Source of the DNA: Actinomadura luzonensis
GTDB lineage: Bacteria > Actinomycetota > Actinomycetes > Streptosporangiales > Streptosporangiaceae
Assembly (NCBI RefSeq): GCF_022664455.2
Contig: NZ_JAKRKC020000002.1
Location: 2,356,001 to 2,420,000 of the forward strand
Length of the DNA stretch: 64,000 nt
Direction: 5' to 3'
A program made the position numbers and the translations under genes. A model generated the notes under the pieces. The model saw only the letters and a list, made by a program, of their open reading frames with translations. It was not told the DNA's origin and did no database searches. Below, in pieces: positions 32,692 to 40,571 of the stretch; within the stretch, counting starts at the first letter, position 1; each line of letters begins with the position of its first letter.

Positions 32692-35235
32692 TCAGGACAG
32701 GGCGACCACGGCCCGTTGCGTGGCGCCGGCCGCGCCCCGCAGGTCGCCGAAGGTCAGGAGCAGAGCGGAGCCGGTCTCCGCGCGGGTCACGGCCGGGGAC
32801 GCGGACAGCACCGCCCGGACCGGGCGTTCCCAGGTGAGGGTGAGCGAGGCGGCGGCGCGGGGCGGGTCGGCGACGCAGACGACGGCGGTGCCGTCGCGGC
32901 GCTCGCGCACGAGCACCGCCGCCGGCCCGCTCGCCACGAGCCCGCCCCCACCGGCGGCCACACCGCCGTCGTCACCCGGATCGGCACCGTCGAGCCCGGC
33001 ACCGTCGAGCCCGGCACCGTCGAGCCCGGCACCGTCGAGCCCGGCACCGCCGTGCCCGGTTCCGGCCGGTTCGCGGGCGGGGAGGCGGCCGGCCGTCCAG
33101 AAGACGGCGGCGGTCAGCCCGAGCGCCGCCGCCCGCACCGCCTGCACCGCCGGGCCGTTGGCCGCGATCTCCACCCGGCCGGCGTCCTCCGCGCGGGCCC
33201 GCGTGGCGGCCGCGCTCGCCCCGGGGAGCAGCACGTACGCGTAACCGGCCCGCGCCGGGTCCGTCCCGTGGTCGAGCCACAGCGTCAGGTAGCGGCGGGC
33301 CAGCGGAGCGGGGGAGCCGCCGGCGTTGACGTCCCGCCAGGAGCCCTCTCGCTCCTCGTGCAGCACGTGCAGCTCGGCCCCGGCGGGGAAGACGTACCCG
33401 GCGCGCCCGGACGTCGCGGCGGCCCACTCGGCGTGCGCCCAGCGCGCGGCCCGGCGGGCCCGCTCGCCCGGGACGCGCTCGCCGTCCACCCGCACCTCGG
33501 CGGAGCCGGCCGCCCCCAGGTTGCGGTGCTCCACGGTCGTCACCACGGCGGCCCCGTCGGCGCAGCCGATGCCCGCCCCCAGGCACACCACCCCGTCGTC
33601 GAGGAAGAACCACGCCTTCCTGGCCGCCAGCGTGCTGGCCAGGCCGCGCAGGTCCTGCCCCACGGCGGCGAACTCGCCGTCGGTGACCCCGCCCACCCAG
33701 TCCGCCGCGGGCCGGGGCCGCGCCCACGCGCCGCCCTCGCCGTCGGCCAGCCGCCGCGTGGAGACCGTCGTCCCCGGCAGCCGGTACGGGTCCGCCGTCG
33801 GCCAGAAGGCGTCGGCGTACTGCTCCCCGCCGAACCCGTCGCCCCACCAGGCCAGCCAGCCCGACCCGGTGTGCCAGCCGCGCGCGTTCTCCCCGTTGCC
33901 GTACTCGTAGTGCGCCACCCGGCGCGAGGCCATGCTGAGCGCGGCCGTCCAGCCCGGCCGCCGGTGCACGGCCCGGTCCATGGCGGGGAAGAGGCGGTGC
34001 CCGGCCGGCTCGGGGGCGGCGGCGCCGGGGTGGGCGGCGGCGTCGAGCAGCAGCGCGGTGCGGGCCACGCCGAGCCCCTGGTCGTCGCGCACCGGCCGGT
34101 GCCGGCCGCGTTCCAGCCAGCCCTTGACCATGGCCCGCCAGCGCGCCTCGCGCTCCGCGCCGGCCGTTCGGCCGAGCAACACGATCGAGGCGAGCAGCGC
34201 GTGGGCCCTGGTGTGGTCGTCCTGGCCGGCGCGGCTGACGCCGCGCCCGGTCACGCAGTCCATCAGCAGGCCGTCGTGCACGAACGGCGCGACGCCCCGC
34301 TCGACCAGGCCGAGCAGCGTTTCCAGCCCCGGGTCGCCGGTCAGCTCCCATGGCGAGCCGCGCAGCAGCGCCGCGAGCGTGGCCATGCCGTCGAGCAGCA
34401 CCGCGCCGTACCCGCCGGTGTAGGGGACGCAGCCGTGCTGGAGGAACGAGCCGTCGGCGTGGAAGCCGTCGCCCTCGGTCACCGTGGCGCAGGCGGGGGC
34501 CAGCGCGGCCCGGGCCAGCGCGATCGGCTCGGGGTCGCCGCCGAGCACGCCGCGCAGCACGAGCACGCGGCACAGGTCCACCCGGTTCGCGCCGGTGCTG
34601 TTGCCCTCGTAGCGGGCGACGGCCGAGCGCGGCACGAACGCGTCCACGGCGGCGCAGCAGGCGGCCGTCCGCTCGGCGGGCAGGTGGGGGCCGACCAGCA
34701 CGGCGGCCTCCAGCAGCGCGCGCGGGCCGCCGATCTGCCAGTGCCACCAGTTGCCGAAGGGGGTCGCGCCCGGCCGGTAGACGTCGGCCAGCAGGTGGTC
34801 CAGGCCGGAGACGACCGCCCGGGCCAGCGCGGGGTCGCCGGTGCCGCCGGTGCCGGGCTGCGCGTACGCCTCGGCCAGCACGCGCAGCCGCTGGAAGCTC
34901 TCGTTGACCCGCCCCGACCGCAGGCCGGGCTCGTCGTCGCGGCCGCCGTAGGCGAGGTCGGGCCAGAGCGAGCCGGGCGTCCCGGCCATGCGGGCGAGGT
35001 GGCCGGCCGCCCGGTCGCCGAGCGCGCGCAGCCGGCTCCGGTACGGCTCCCGTCCGGGCGTGACGCCCTCGCCGAGCAGCAGCGTCCGCCACCGGTCCCG
35101 CAGCGCCGGAAACGGGTCGGCGGCGGGGGCCGGGGAATCGGACGCGAGGGCCGCGCGGGGCGGCACGAGGCCGGCGAGCAAGGCGGCCCCGCCGCCCGCG
35201 CGCAGGAGGGCGCGGCGCGTCCACTCCACCCGCAT
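32692..35235 (-). CDS. Tat-exported PL8 polysaccharide lyase (hyaluronate/chondroitin/xanthan type)
   Basis: 847-residue secreted lyase. It has a twin-arginine signal (TRRALLRAGGGAALLAG). The alpha/alpha-toroid domain shows NWWHWQIGGPRALLE (catalytic Asn), NSTGANRVD, and FLQHGCVPYTGGYG (catalytic His and Tyr), with GENARGWHTGSGW later; beta-sandwich domains fill the rest. PL8 enzymes cleave hyaluronan, chondroitin or xanthan by beta-elimination. Start at 35235 with GGGGAG upstream. Near residue 730 a 15-bp tandem repeat encodes GAGLD four times. It lies 38 bp before the small membrane gene and GT2. Confidence 0.88.
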   Translation of the reverse strand: MRVEWTRRALLRAGGGAALLAGLVPPRAALASDSPAPAADPFPALRDRWRTLLLGEGVTPGREPYRSRLRALGDRAAGHLARMAGTPGSLWPDLAYGGRDDEPGLRSGRVNESFQRLRVLAEAYAQPGTGGTGDPALARAVVSGLDHLLADVYRPGATPFGNWWHWQIGGPRALLEAAVLVGPHLPAERTAACCAAVDAFVPRSAVARYEGNSTGANRVDLCRVLVLRGVLGGDPEPIALARAALAPACATVTEGDGFHADGSFLQHGCVPYTGGYGAVLLDGMATLAALLRGSPWELTGDPGLETLLGLVERGVAPFVHDGLLMDCVTGRGVSRAGQDDHTRAHALLASIVLLGRTAGAEREARWRAMVKGWLERGRHRPVRDDQGLGVARTALLLDAAAHPGAAAPEPAGHRLFPAMDRAVHRRPGWTAALSMASRRVAHYEYGNGENARGWHTGSGWLAWWGDGFGGEQYADAFWPTADPYRLPGTTVSTRRLADGEGGAWARPRPAADWVGGVTDGEFAAVGQDLRGLASTLAARKAWFFLDDGVVCLGAGIGCADGAAVVTTVEHRNLGAAGSAEVRVDGERVPGERARRAARWAHAEWAAATSGRAGYVFPAGAELHVLHEEREGSWRDVNAGGSPAPLARRYLTLWLDHGTDPARAGYAYVLLPGASAAATRARAEDAGRVEIAANGPAVQAVRAAALGLTAAVFWTAGRLPAREPAGTGHGGAGLDGAGLDGAGLDGAGLDGADPGDDGGVAAGGGGLVASGPAAVLVRERRDGTAVVCVADPPRAAASLTLTWERPVRAVLSASPAVTRAETGSALLLTFGDLRGAAGATQRAVVALS
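32983..33057. repeat. 15-bp tandem repeat inside the PL8 gene
   Basis: GGCACCGTCGAGCCC occurs four times in succession (32983-33042) plus a degenerate fifth copy, encoding GAGLD on the minus strand. Confidence 0.9.
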
Positions 35236-35566
35236 GGCGAACTCCCCGTGTCGATGCACTGCGGACATCCGGGACAGTACGTGGCGTTCGCCCAGGTCAC
35301 GGATCAGACGTGCACGGCATTGGCCGAGTTCTGACCGATAAATGCGCGCAATTGACAGGCCGGGGTGACCTGACCGCCATCGGGGACGGCGGCCGGGATC
35401 GGGTGATCCGGTCCGGGGGCAGCGCGGCTGAAACTTTCACCCGATCCGCGTCGTCCGCGCTGGTCGCGCCGCCGGGACGGGCCCGCCGGGTGGGCGGCGC
35501 GGGGCGAGTCACCTACAGTCGCGCTTGGGAGCGCTCCCAAGACGACGTCGCCAGGGGTGGAGGGCC
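35236..35566. other. Divergent intergenic region, PL8 / GH3
   Basis: 331 bp. The right end holds a -10-like TACAGT (35514-35519) and a CebR-type palindrome (35524-35541) for the GH3 gene. A TTGACA at 35352-35357 has no good -10 partner. Otherwise nothing recognisable. Confidence 0.55.
35524..35541. promoter_or_regulatory. CebR-type operator
   Basis: CTTGGGAGCGCTCCCAAG is a perfect 18-bp palindrome containing TGGGAGCGCTCCCA, the box bound by the cellobiose/cellotriose repressor CebR in Streptomyces. It covers the expected start of transcription of the GH3 gene. Confidence 0.9.
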
Positions 35567-38014
35567 ATGAGAAGCACGAGCGTGAAGTGGGCGGCACGGG
35601 CGGCGGTGACGCTGCTCGTGCTCGCGGTGCTGGGCGTGCCGGGCACGCGGGACGGCTTCGCGGCGGCGGTCCTGCCGTACCAGGACCCGGCCCTGCCGGT
35701 GGCGACCCGGGTGGCCGACCTGATGTCCCGCATGTCGCTGGACGACAAGCTCGGCCAGATGACCCAGGCCGAACGCGGCTCGGTGAGCACCGCCGACGTC
35801 ACCTCCTACCGGCTCGGCTCGGTGCTCTCGGGCGGCGGCTCCGCGCCCTCCCCCAACACGGCCGCTTCCTGGGCCGACATGTACGACAGGTTCCAGAACG
35901 CCGCCCTGGCCACCCCGCTCGGCATCCCCATCCTGTATGGCGCCGACGCCGTTCACGGCCACAACAACGTGTACGGCGCCACGATCTTCCCGCACAACAT
36001 CGGCCTCGGCGCCACCCGCGACCCCGCGCTCGCCCAGCGCGTCGGGCGGGCGGTGGCCGAGGAGATCTCCGGCACCGGCGTCGACTGGGACTTCGCGCCC
36101 TGCCTGTGCGTGGCGCGCAACGACCGGTGGGGCCGCACCTACGAGTCCTTCGGCGAGACTCCCGACCTGCCCTCCTCGATGGCGACGATCATCACCGGCC
36201 TCCAGGGCACGGCGCTGAACGGCCCCGCCTCCGTGCTCGCCACCGCCAAGCACTACGTCGGCGACGGCGGCACCACGGGCGGCGTCGACCAGGGCGACAC
36301 CCAGCTCTCCGAGGCCGACCTGCGGGCGATCCACCTGCCGCCGTTCCGCGCCGCCGTCGAGCGCGGCGTCGGCTCGGTGATGATCTCCTTCAGCAGCTGG
36401 AACGGCAGCAAGCTGCACGGCCACCAGTACCTCATCACCACCGTGCTCAAGGGCGAGCTGGGCTTCACCGGCTTCGTCGTCTCCGACTGGAACGGCATCG
36501 ACCAGATCGACGGCGCGGCCGGCACCTCCGCCGCCGACGTGCGCACCGCCGTCAACGCCGGCATCGACATGGTCATGGCCCCCACCTCCTGGCGGCAGTT
36601 CATCGACCTGCTGCGGGCCGAGGTCCAGGCCGGGCGGGTCAGCCAGGCCAGGGTCGACGACGCGGTCCGCCGCGTGCTGACCAAGAAGTTCGAGCTCGGC
36701 CTGTTCGAGAAGCCGCTCACCGACCGGTCCTACACCTCCACCGTCGGCGGCTCCGCGCACCGCGCGCTGGCCCGCGAGGCCGTCGCGAAGTCGCAGGTGG
36801 TGCTGAAGAACAGCGGCGTCCTGCCGCTCGCGCCCGGCGGCAAGATCTTCGTGGCCGGGCGGAGCGCCGACGACATCGGCCTGCAGAGCGGCGGCTGGAC
36901 GATCTCCTGGCAGGGCTCGGCCGGCGCGATCACCCCCGGCACCACCATCCTCCAGGGCATCAGGAACGCCGCCGGCTCCGGCACCACCGTCACCTACAGC
37001 CGCGACGGCAGCGGCGTGGACGGCTCCTACAAGGCGGCGATCGCCGTCGTGGGCGAGACCCCGTACGCGGAGGGCGAGGGCGACCGGCCCGGCGCGATGG
37101 GCCTGGACGCCACCGACCTCGCCACCCTGTCCACCCTGCGGGCGGCGGGCGTCCCGGTGGTGGTCGTGCTGGTCAGCGGCCGGCCGCTGGACATCGCCGC
37201 CCAGCTCCCCGGCTGGAACGCGCTGGTGGCGGCCTGGCTGCCGGGCACCGAGGGGCAGGGGGTGGCCGACGTGCTGTTCGGCGCCGTCAAGCCCAGCGGG
37301 AAGCTGCCCGTGACGTGGATGAGCAGCGCCTCCCAGCAGCCGATCAACGACGGCGACGGCAAGACGCCGCTGTTCCCGCTCGGCTTCGGGCTGACCTACG
37401 ACGGCCCGTCCGGCGACACCACCCCGCCGACCGCGCCCGGCACGCCGTCGGCCGCCGACGTCACGTCCTCCTCGGTCCGGCTGACCTGGGCCGCCGCCAC
37501 CGACGACGTGGGGGTGACCGGCTACGACGTGGTCCGGGTGACCGGCACGGGCGAGAGCGCGGCGGCCACGTCCGCGACCGCCGCCGCCACGGTGAGCGGC
37601 CTGAGCGCCGGCACCTCCTACACCTTCGCCGTGTACGCCAGGGACGCGGCCGGCAACCGCTCGCCCCGCTCCGGCACGGTCACCGTGACCACCCGTCCCG
37701 ACGGGGGGACGGGCGGCTGCTCGGTCACCGCGACCGTGCAGAGCCAGTGGAGCACCGGCTACGTCGTGCAGCTCACCGTCACCAACACCGGCACGACCGC
37801 GCTGAGCGGCTGGGGCGTCACCTTCACGCTCCCCTCCGGGCACCAGATCACCGGCTCGTGGAACGCCTCCCTGACGGTGAGCGGGCAGACCGTCACCGCC
37901 AGGAACGCCGCCCACAACGGGTCGCTGGGGCCGGGCGCGAGCACGTCCTTCGGCTTCCAGGGCAGCCGCCCGGCCGGCGACACGTCCCTGCCCTCCGGCT
38001 ACCGGTGCGGATGA
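35567..38014 (+). CDS. Secreted GH3 beta-glucosidase with Fn3 and CBM2
   Basis: 815-residue exported glycoside hydrolase. Signal peptide residues 1-30; GH3 N-domain with YGADAVHGHNNV, KHYVGDGG and nucleophile Asp307 (VVSDWNGID); GH3 C-domain to about 620 (GRPLDIAAQLPG, FPLGFGLTYDG); Fn3 domain about 625-710; then a CBM2 cellulose-binding domain (GCSVTATVQSQWSTGY to the final SGYRCG, with terminal Cys pair). Likely attacks cello-oligosaccharides on insoluble cellulose, in line with the CebR box in its promoter. ATG at 35567 follows GGTGGAGGG. Confidence 0.93.
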   Translation: MRSTSVKWAARAAVTLLVLAVLGVPGTRDGFAAAVLPYQDPALPVATRVADLMSRMSLDDKLGQMTQAERGSVSTADVTSYRLGSVLSGGGSAPSPNTAASWADMYDRFQNAALATPLGIPILYGADAVHGHNNVYGATIFPHNIGLGATRDPALAQRVGRAVAEEISGTGVDWDFAPCLCVARNDRWGRTYESFGETPDLPSSMATIITGLQGTALNGPASVLATAKHYVGDGGTTGGVDQGDTQLSEADLRAIHLPPFRAAVERGVGSVMISFSSWNGSKLHGHQYLITTVLKGELGFTGFVVSDWNGIDQIDGAAGTSAADVRTAVNAGIDMVMAPTSWRQFIDLLRAEVQAGRVSQARVDDAVRRVLTKKFELGLFEKPLTDRSYTSTVGGSAHRALAREAVAKSQVVLKNSGVLPLAPGGKIFVAGRSADDIGLQSGGWTISWQGSAGAITPGTTILQGIRNAAGSGTTVTYSRDGSGVDGSYKAAIAVVGETPYAEGEGDRPGAMGLDATDLATLSTLRAAGVPVVVVLVSGRPLDIAAQLPGWNALVAAWLPGTEGQGVADVLFGAVKPSGKLPVTWMSSASQQPINDGDGKTPLFPLGFGLTYDGPSGDTTPPTAPGTPSAADVTSSSVRLTWAAATDDVGVTGYDVVRVTGTGESAAATSATAAATVSGLSAGTSYTFAVYARDAAGNRSPRSGTVTVTTRPDGGTGGCSVTATVQSQWSTGYVVQLTVTNTGTTALSGWGVTFTLPSGHQITGSWNASLTVSGQTVTARNAAHNGSLGPGASTSFGFQGSRPAGDTSLPSGYRCG

Positions 38015-38036
38015 GCGCGCCGGTGACCGGCGCTCA
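38012..38036. terminator. Stop-codon hairpin between GH3 and snapalysin genes
   Basis: TGAGCGC (38012-38018) and GCGCTCA (38030-38036) pair over 7 bp around an 11-nt loop. The TGA of each convergent gene is the outer end of one arm. Confidence 0.5.
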
Positions 38037-38552
38037 GCGGTCCACGTGCAGCCGGTCGAACTCCACCTGCGGCGTCGCCGTCCCGGCGAAGTTGCGGTCC
38101 ACCGCGGCCCGCTCGGCGGCGCTCGGGTAGGCGTTCGTGCAGCTCACCGGCGCGCTGGAGCCCGACATGAGGTCGGCGCACAGGCCGGTGCGCCGGTCCG
38201 GCAGGCCCAGGATGTGCCCGATCTCGTGCGCGGCGACGCGGACCGGGTCGTAGCCCTGGGAGGTGGCCTGGCGGCCCATCCAGACCGTGCCGCGGCCGAG
38301 GCTCGTGGGCAGGGCGCGGGGCCAGCCGTTGTCGGCGACGACGACGAAGTTCGCCGGCGTGCCGGCCACGAGCCGGACGTTCGCCACGCCGGCGTTCCAG
38401 ATCTGGGCGGCCTGGTTCACGGCGGAGACGAACTCGGCCGCCCGGCTCGCGTCGTAGCGCAGCACCGTGGCCGCCGCCCGGGCCGGCGAGGTGACCAGGA
38501 GCAGAGCCAGCCCGAGCAGGAGGGACAGCGCGAGACGCAGAGTTCTTGACAT
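38034..38552 (-). CDS. Snapalysin-type extracellular neutral protease (M7)
   Basis: 172-residue secreted protease. The signal peptide ends near TSPARA (residue 26). The zinc motif is HEIGHILGLPD: His109, Glu110, His113 and Asp119, the HExxHxxGxxD form specific to snapalysins. A Met-turn (ADLMSG) and two Cys (125, 138) follow. Family members are small casein-degrading proteases of streptomycetes. ATG at 38552 follows GGAGGAG. Often activated by a LysR gene next door in Streptomyces; none is present here. Confidence 0.92.
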   Translation of the reverse strand: MSRTLRLALSLLLGLALLLVTSPARAAATVLRYDASRAAEFVSAVNQAAQIWNAGVANVRLVAGTPANFVVVADNGWPRALPTSLGRGTVWMGRQATSQGYDPVRVAAHEIGHILGLPDRRTGLCADLMSGSSAPVSCTNAYPSAAERAAVDRNFAGTATPQVEFDRLHVDR

Positions 38553-38691
38553 GAGGCTCCTCCGGGGGTGAGGGGTGGCTGTCACGGTATGCGCGCCTCC
38601 GCCGTCCGGGACCCTGGCAGATTGCCCCTATCACGGTGTTATGACCCTGACCCGGCGCGGGATTGTCGGTCGCCGCGGGCATGCTTCCCTC

Positions 38692-40554
38692 ATGCCCGAT
38701 GAGCCCCTCGAACTCGGCGAGATCGCGCCCTCCGACTACTACATCCACCGTGACACCATGGCCGGGGTCGGCTTCCTGACCATCGCCAGGCGGCTGCCCT
38801 CCCTCATCGCGCAGGCACTCCGCATGGCCTGGACGGCGAGCCCGCGCGACACCGTGACCACGGTCTCGCTCAGCCTGCTCGGCGGCATCGTCACCGCGTT
38901 CGGGCTGCTGGCCACCACCGGCGTGCTCACCGCCCTGTTCAGCGAGGGGCCGACCCCCGGCCGGGTGCTGGCCGCGCTGCCCAGCCTGCTCCTGGTCGGC
39001 GCCGCCGCGGTGGTGCGCACCCTGCTGCAGGCGGGCGCCGGGTGGGCCGAGGCCCGGCTGAGCCCCCAGATCCAGCGCGCCGCCGAGCAGCGGCTCTACA
39101 GCCTGACCAGCCGGGTCGAGCTGGTCGCCTTCGACGACCCCGACTTCCACGACGCCCTCGAACGCGCCGAAGGCCGGGGCGCGAGCATCGCCGGCTCGGT
39201 CGTGTCGGCGGCCGTCGACGTGGTCACCTCGCTCGTCGGCCTCGCCGCGGCGGCCGGCGTGCTCGGCCTGCTGCACCCCCTGCTGCTGCCGCTGCTCCTG
39301 CTGGCCGTGCTGCCCGACGCCTGGGCCGCGGTGCGCAGCGCCCGCCAGCGCTACTCGACCATGTTCGGGCTCGGCCCGGCCCGCCGCCGCAAGTGGATCA
39401 TCAGCAAGCTCCTCGCCGACCGCGGGCCCGCCGCCGAGGTCCGCGCGTTCACCATGCGGCACTTCCTGCTGCGCGTCTACGACGCGGTGGCGCGGGCCGA
39501 GCAGGAGGAGATGCTCAAGCTGGTCAGGCGGCAGACACTCACCCGGCTCGTCGGCAACGCCCTCAGCGGCCTCGGCAGCGCCGTCGTCTACGTCGCGCTC
39601 GGCCTGCTGCTGGCGTTCGGCGCGATCCCGCTCGCCGTGGCCGGCACCGCCGTCCTCGCCATCCGCTCCAGCCAGAGCTCGCTGTCCAGCCTCATGTACA
39701 CCACCAACGGCCTGTACGAGCAGGGGCTCTACTTCACCGACTTCCTGCGGTTCTGCGCCGACGCCGAGCGCCGCCTGGTGCCGCCGCGCCCGCTGCCCGC
39801 CCCCGAGGGCTTCGACCGCATCACCGCCGAGAGCCTGACCTTCACCTACCCGGGGGCGGAGCAGCCCGCCTTACGCGAGGTTTCCGTCGAGATCAAGCGG
39901 GGCGAGATCGTGGCGTTCGTCGGCGAGAACGGCTCCGGCAAGACCACCCTGTCGAAGATCCTCGCCGGCCTGTACGAACCGGACACCGGAACGGTCCGCT
40001 GGGACGACACCGACCTGCGCCAGGTCAGCCCCGACGACCTGCGCCTGCGCACCGCCGTCATCGCCCAGGACCACACCCGCTGGCCGCTCACCGCCCGCTA
40101 CAACATCACCATGGGCACCGACAAGGGCGAGCCCGCCCTGCTCTCGGCCGCCGCCGTCGCCGGCGCCGACGAGGTCGTCGAGGGCCTGCCGCACGGCTAC
40201 CGCACCCTGCTCGACCGCCGCTTCAAGGACGGCCAGGAGCTGTCCGGCGGCCAGTGGCAGCGCATCGCCGTCGCCCGCGGCTTCCACCGCGACGCCGACC
40301 TGCTCATCTGCGACGAGCCCACCGCCGCCCTCGACGCCCGTGCCGAGCACGCCCTGTTCGAACGCATCCGCACCCACGCCGACGGCCGCACCGTCCTGCT
40401 CATCACCCACCGCCTGGCCAGCGTCCGGCACGCCGACCGCATCTACGTCCTCGAGCACGGCAAGGTCGTCGAGCAGGGCGACCACGAGACGCTGCTCGCG
40501 CTGGGCGGCCTGTACGCCGAGCTCTACACCCTCCAGGCCAGCGCCTACCGGTGA
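38692..40554 (+). CDS. ABC transporter, fused permease/ATP-binding (exporter type)
   Basis: 620-residue half-transporter that should work as a dimer. The membrane domain covers residues 20-350 with about six helices; the ATPase domain has Walker A GENGSGKTT near residue 420, LSGGQWQR, Walker B LLICDEPTAALD and the His switch ITHRLAS. Substrate unknown; similar exporters sit in peptide antibiotic loci, but no precursor or modifying enzyme is nearby. ATG at 38692 lacks a ribosome site; in-frame ATG at 38641 is an alternative. Confidence 0.88.
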   Translation: MPDEPLELGEIAPSDYYIHRDTMAGVGFLTIARRLPSLIAQALRMAWTASPRDTVTTVSLSLLGGIVTAFGLLATTGVLTALFSEGPTPGRVLAALPSLLLVGAAAVVRTLLQAGAGWAEARLSPQIQRAAEQRLYSLTSRVELVAFDDPDFHDALERAEGRGASIAGSVVSAAVDVVTSLVGLAAAAGVLGLLHPLLLPLLLLAVLPDAWAAVRSARQRYSTMFGLGPARRRKWIISKLLADRGPAAEVRAFTMRHFLLRVYDAVARAEQEEMLKLVRRQTLTRLVGNALSGLGSAVVYVALGLLLAFGAIPLAVAGTAVLAIRSSQSSLSSLMYTTNGLYEQGLYFTDFLRFCADAERRLVPPRPLPAPEGFDRITAESLTFTYPGAEQPALREVSVEIKRGEIVAFVGENGSGKTTLSKILAGLYEPDTGTVRWDDTDLRQVSPDDLRLRTAVIAQDHTRWPLTARYNITMGTDKGEPALLSAAAVAGADEVVEGLPHGYRTLLDRRFKDGQELSGGQWQRIAVARGFHRDADLLICDEPTAALDARAEHALFERIRTHADGRTVLLITHRLASVRHADRIYVLEHGKVVEQGDHETLLALGGLYAELYTLQASAYR

Positions 40555-40571
40555 CGCCCCGCTCCGCGCCG

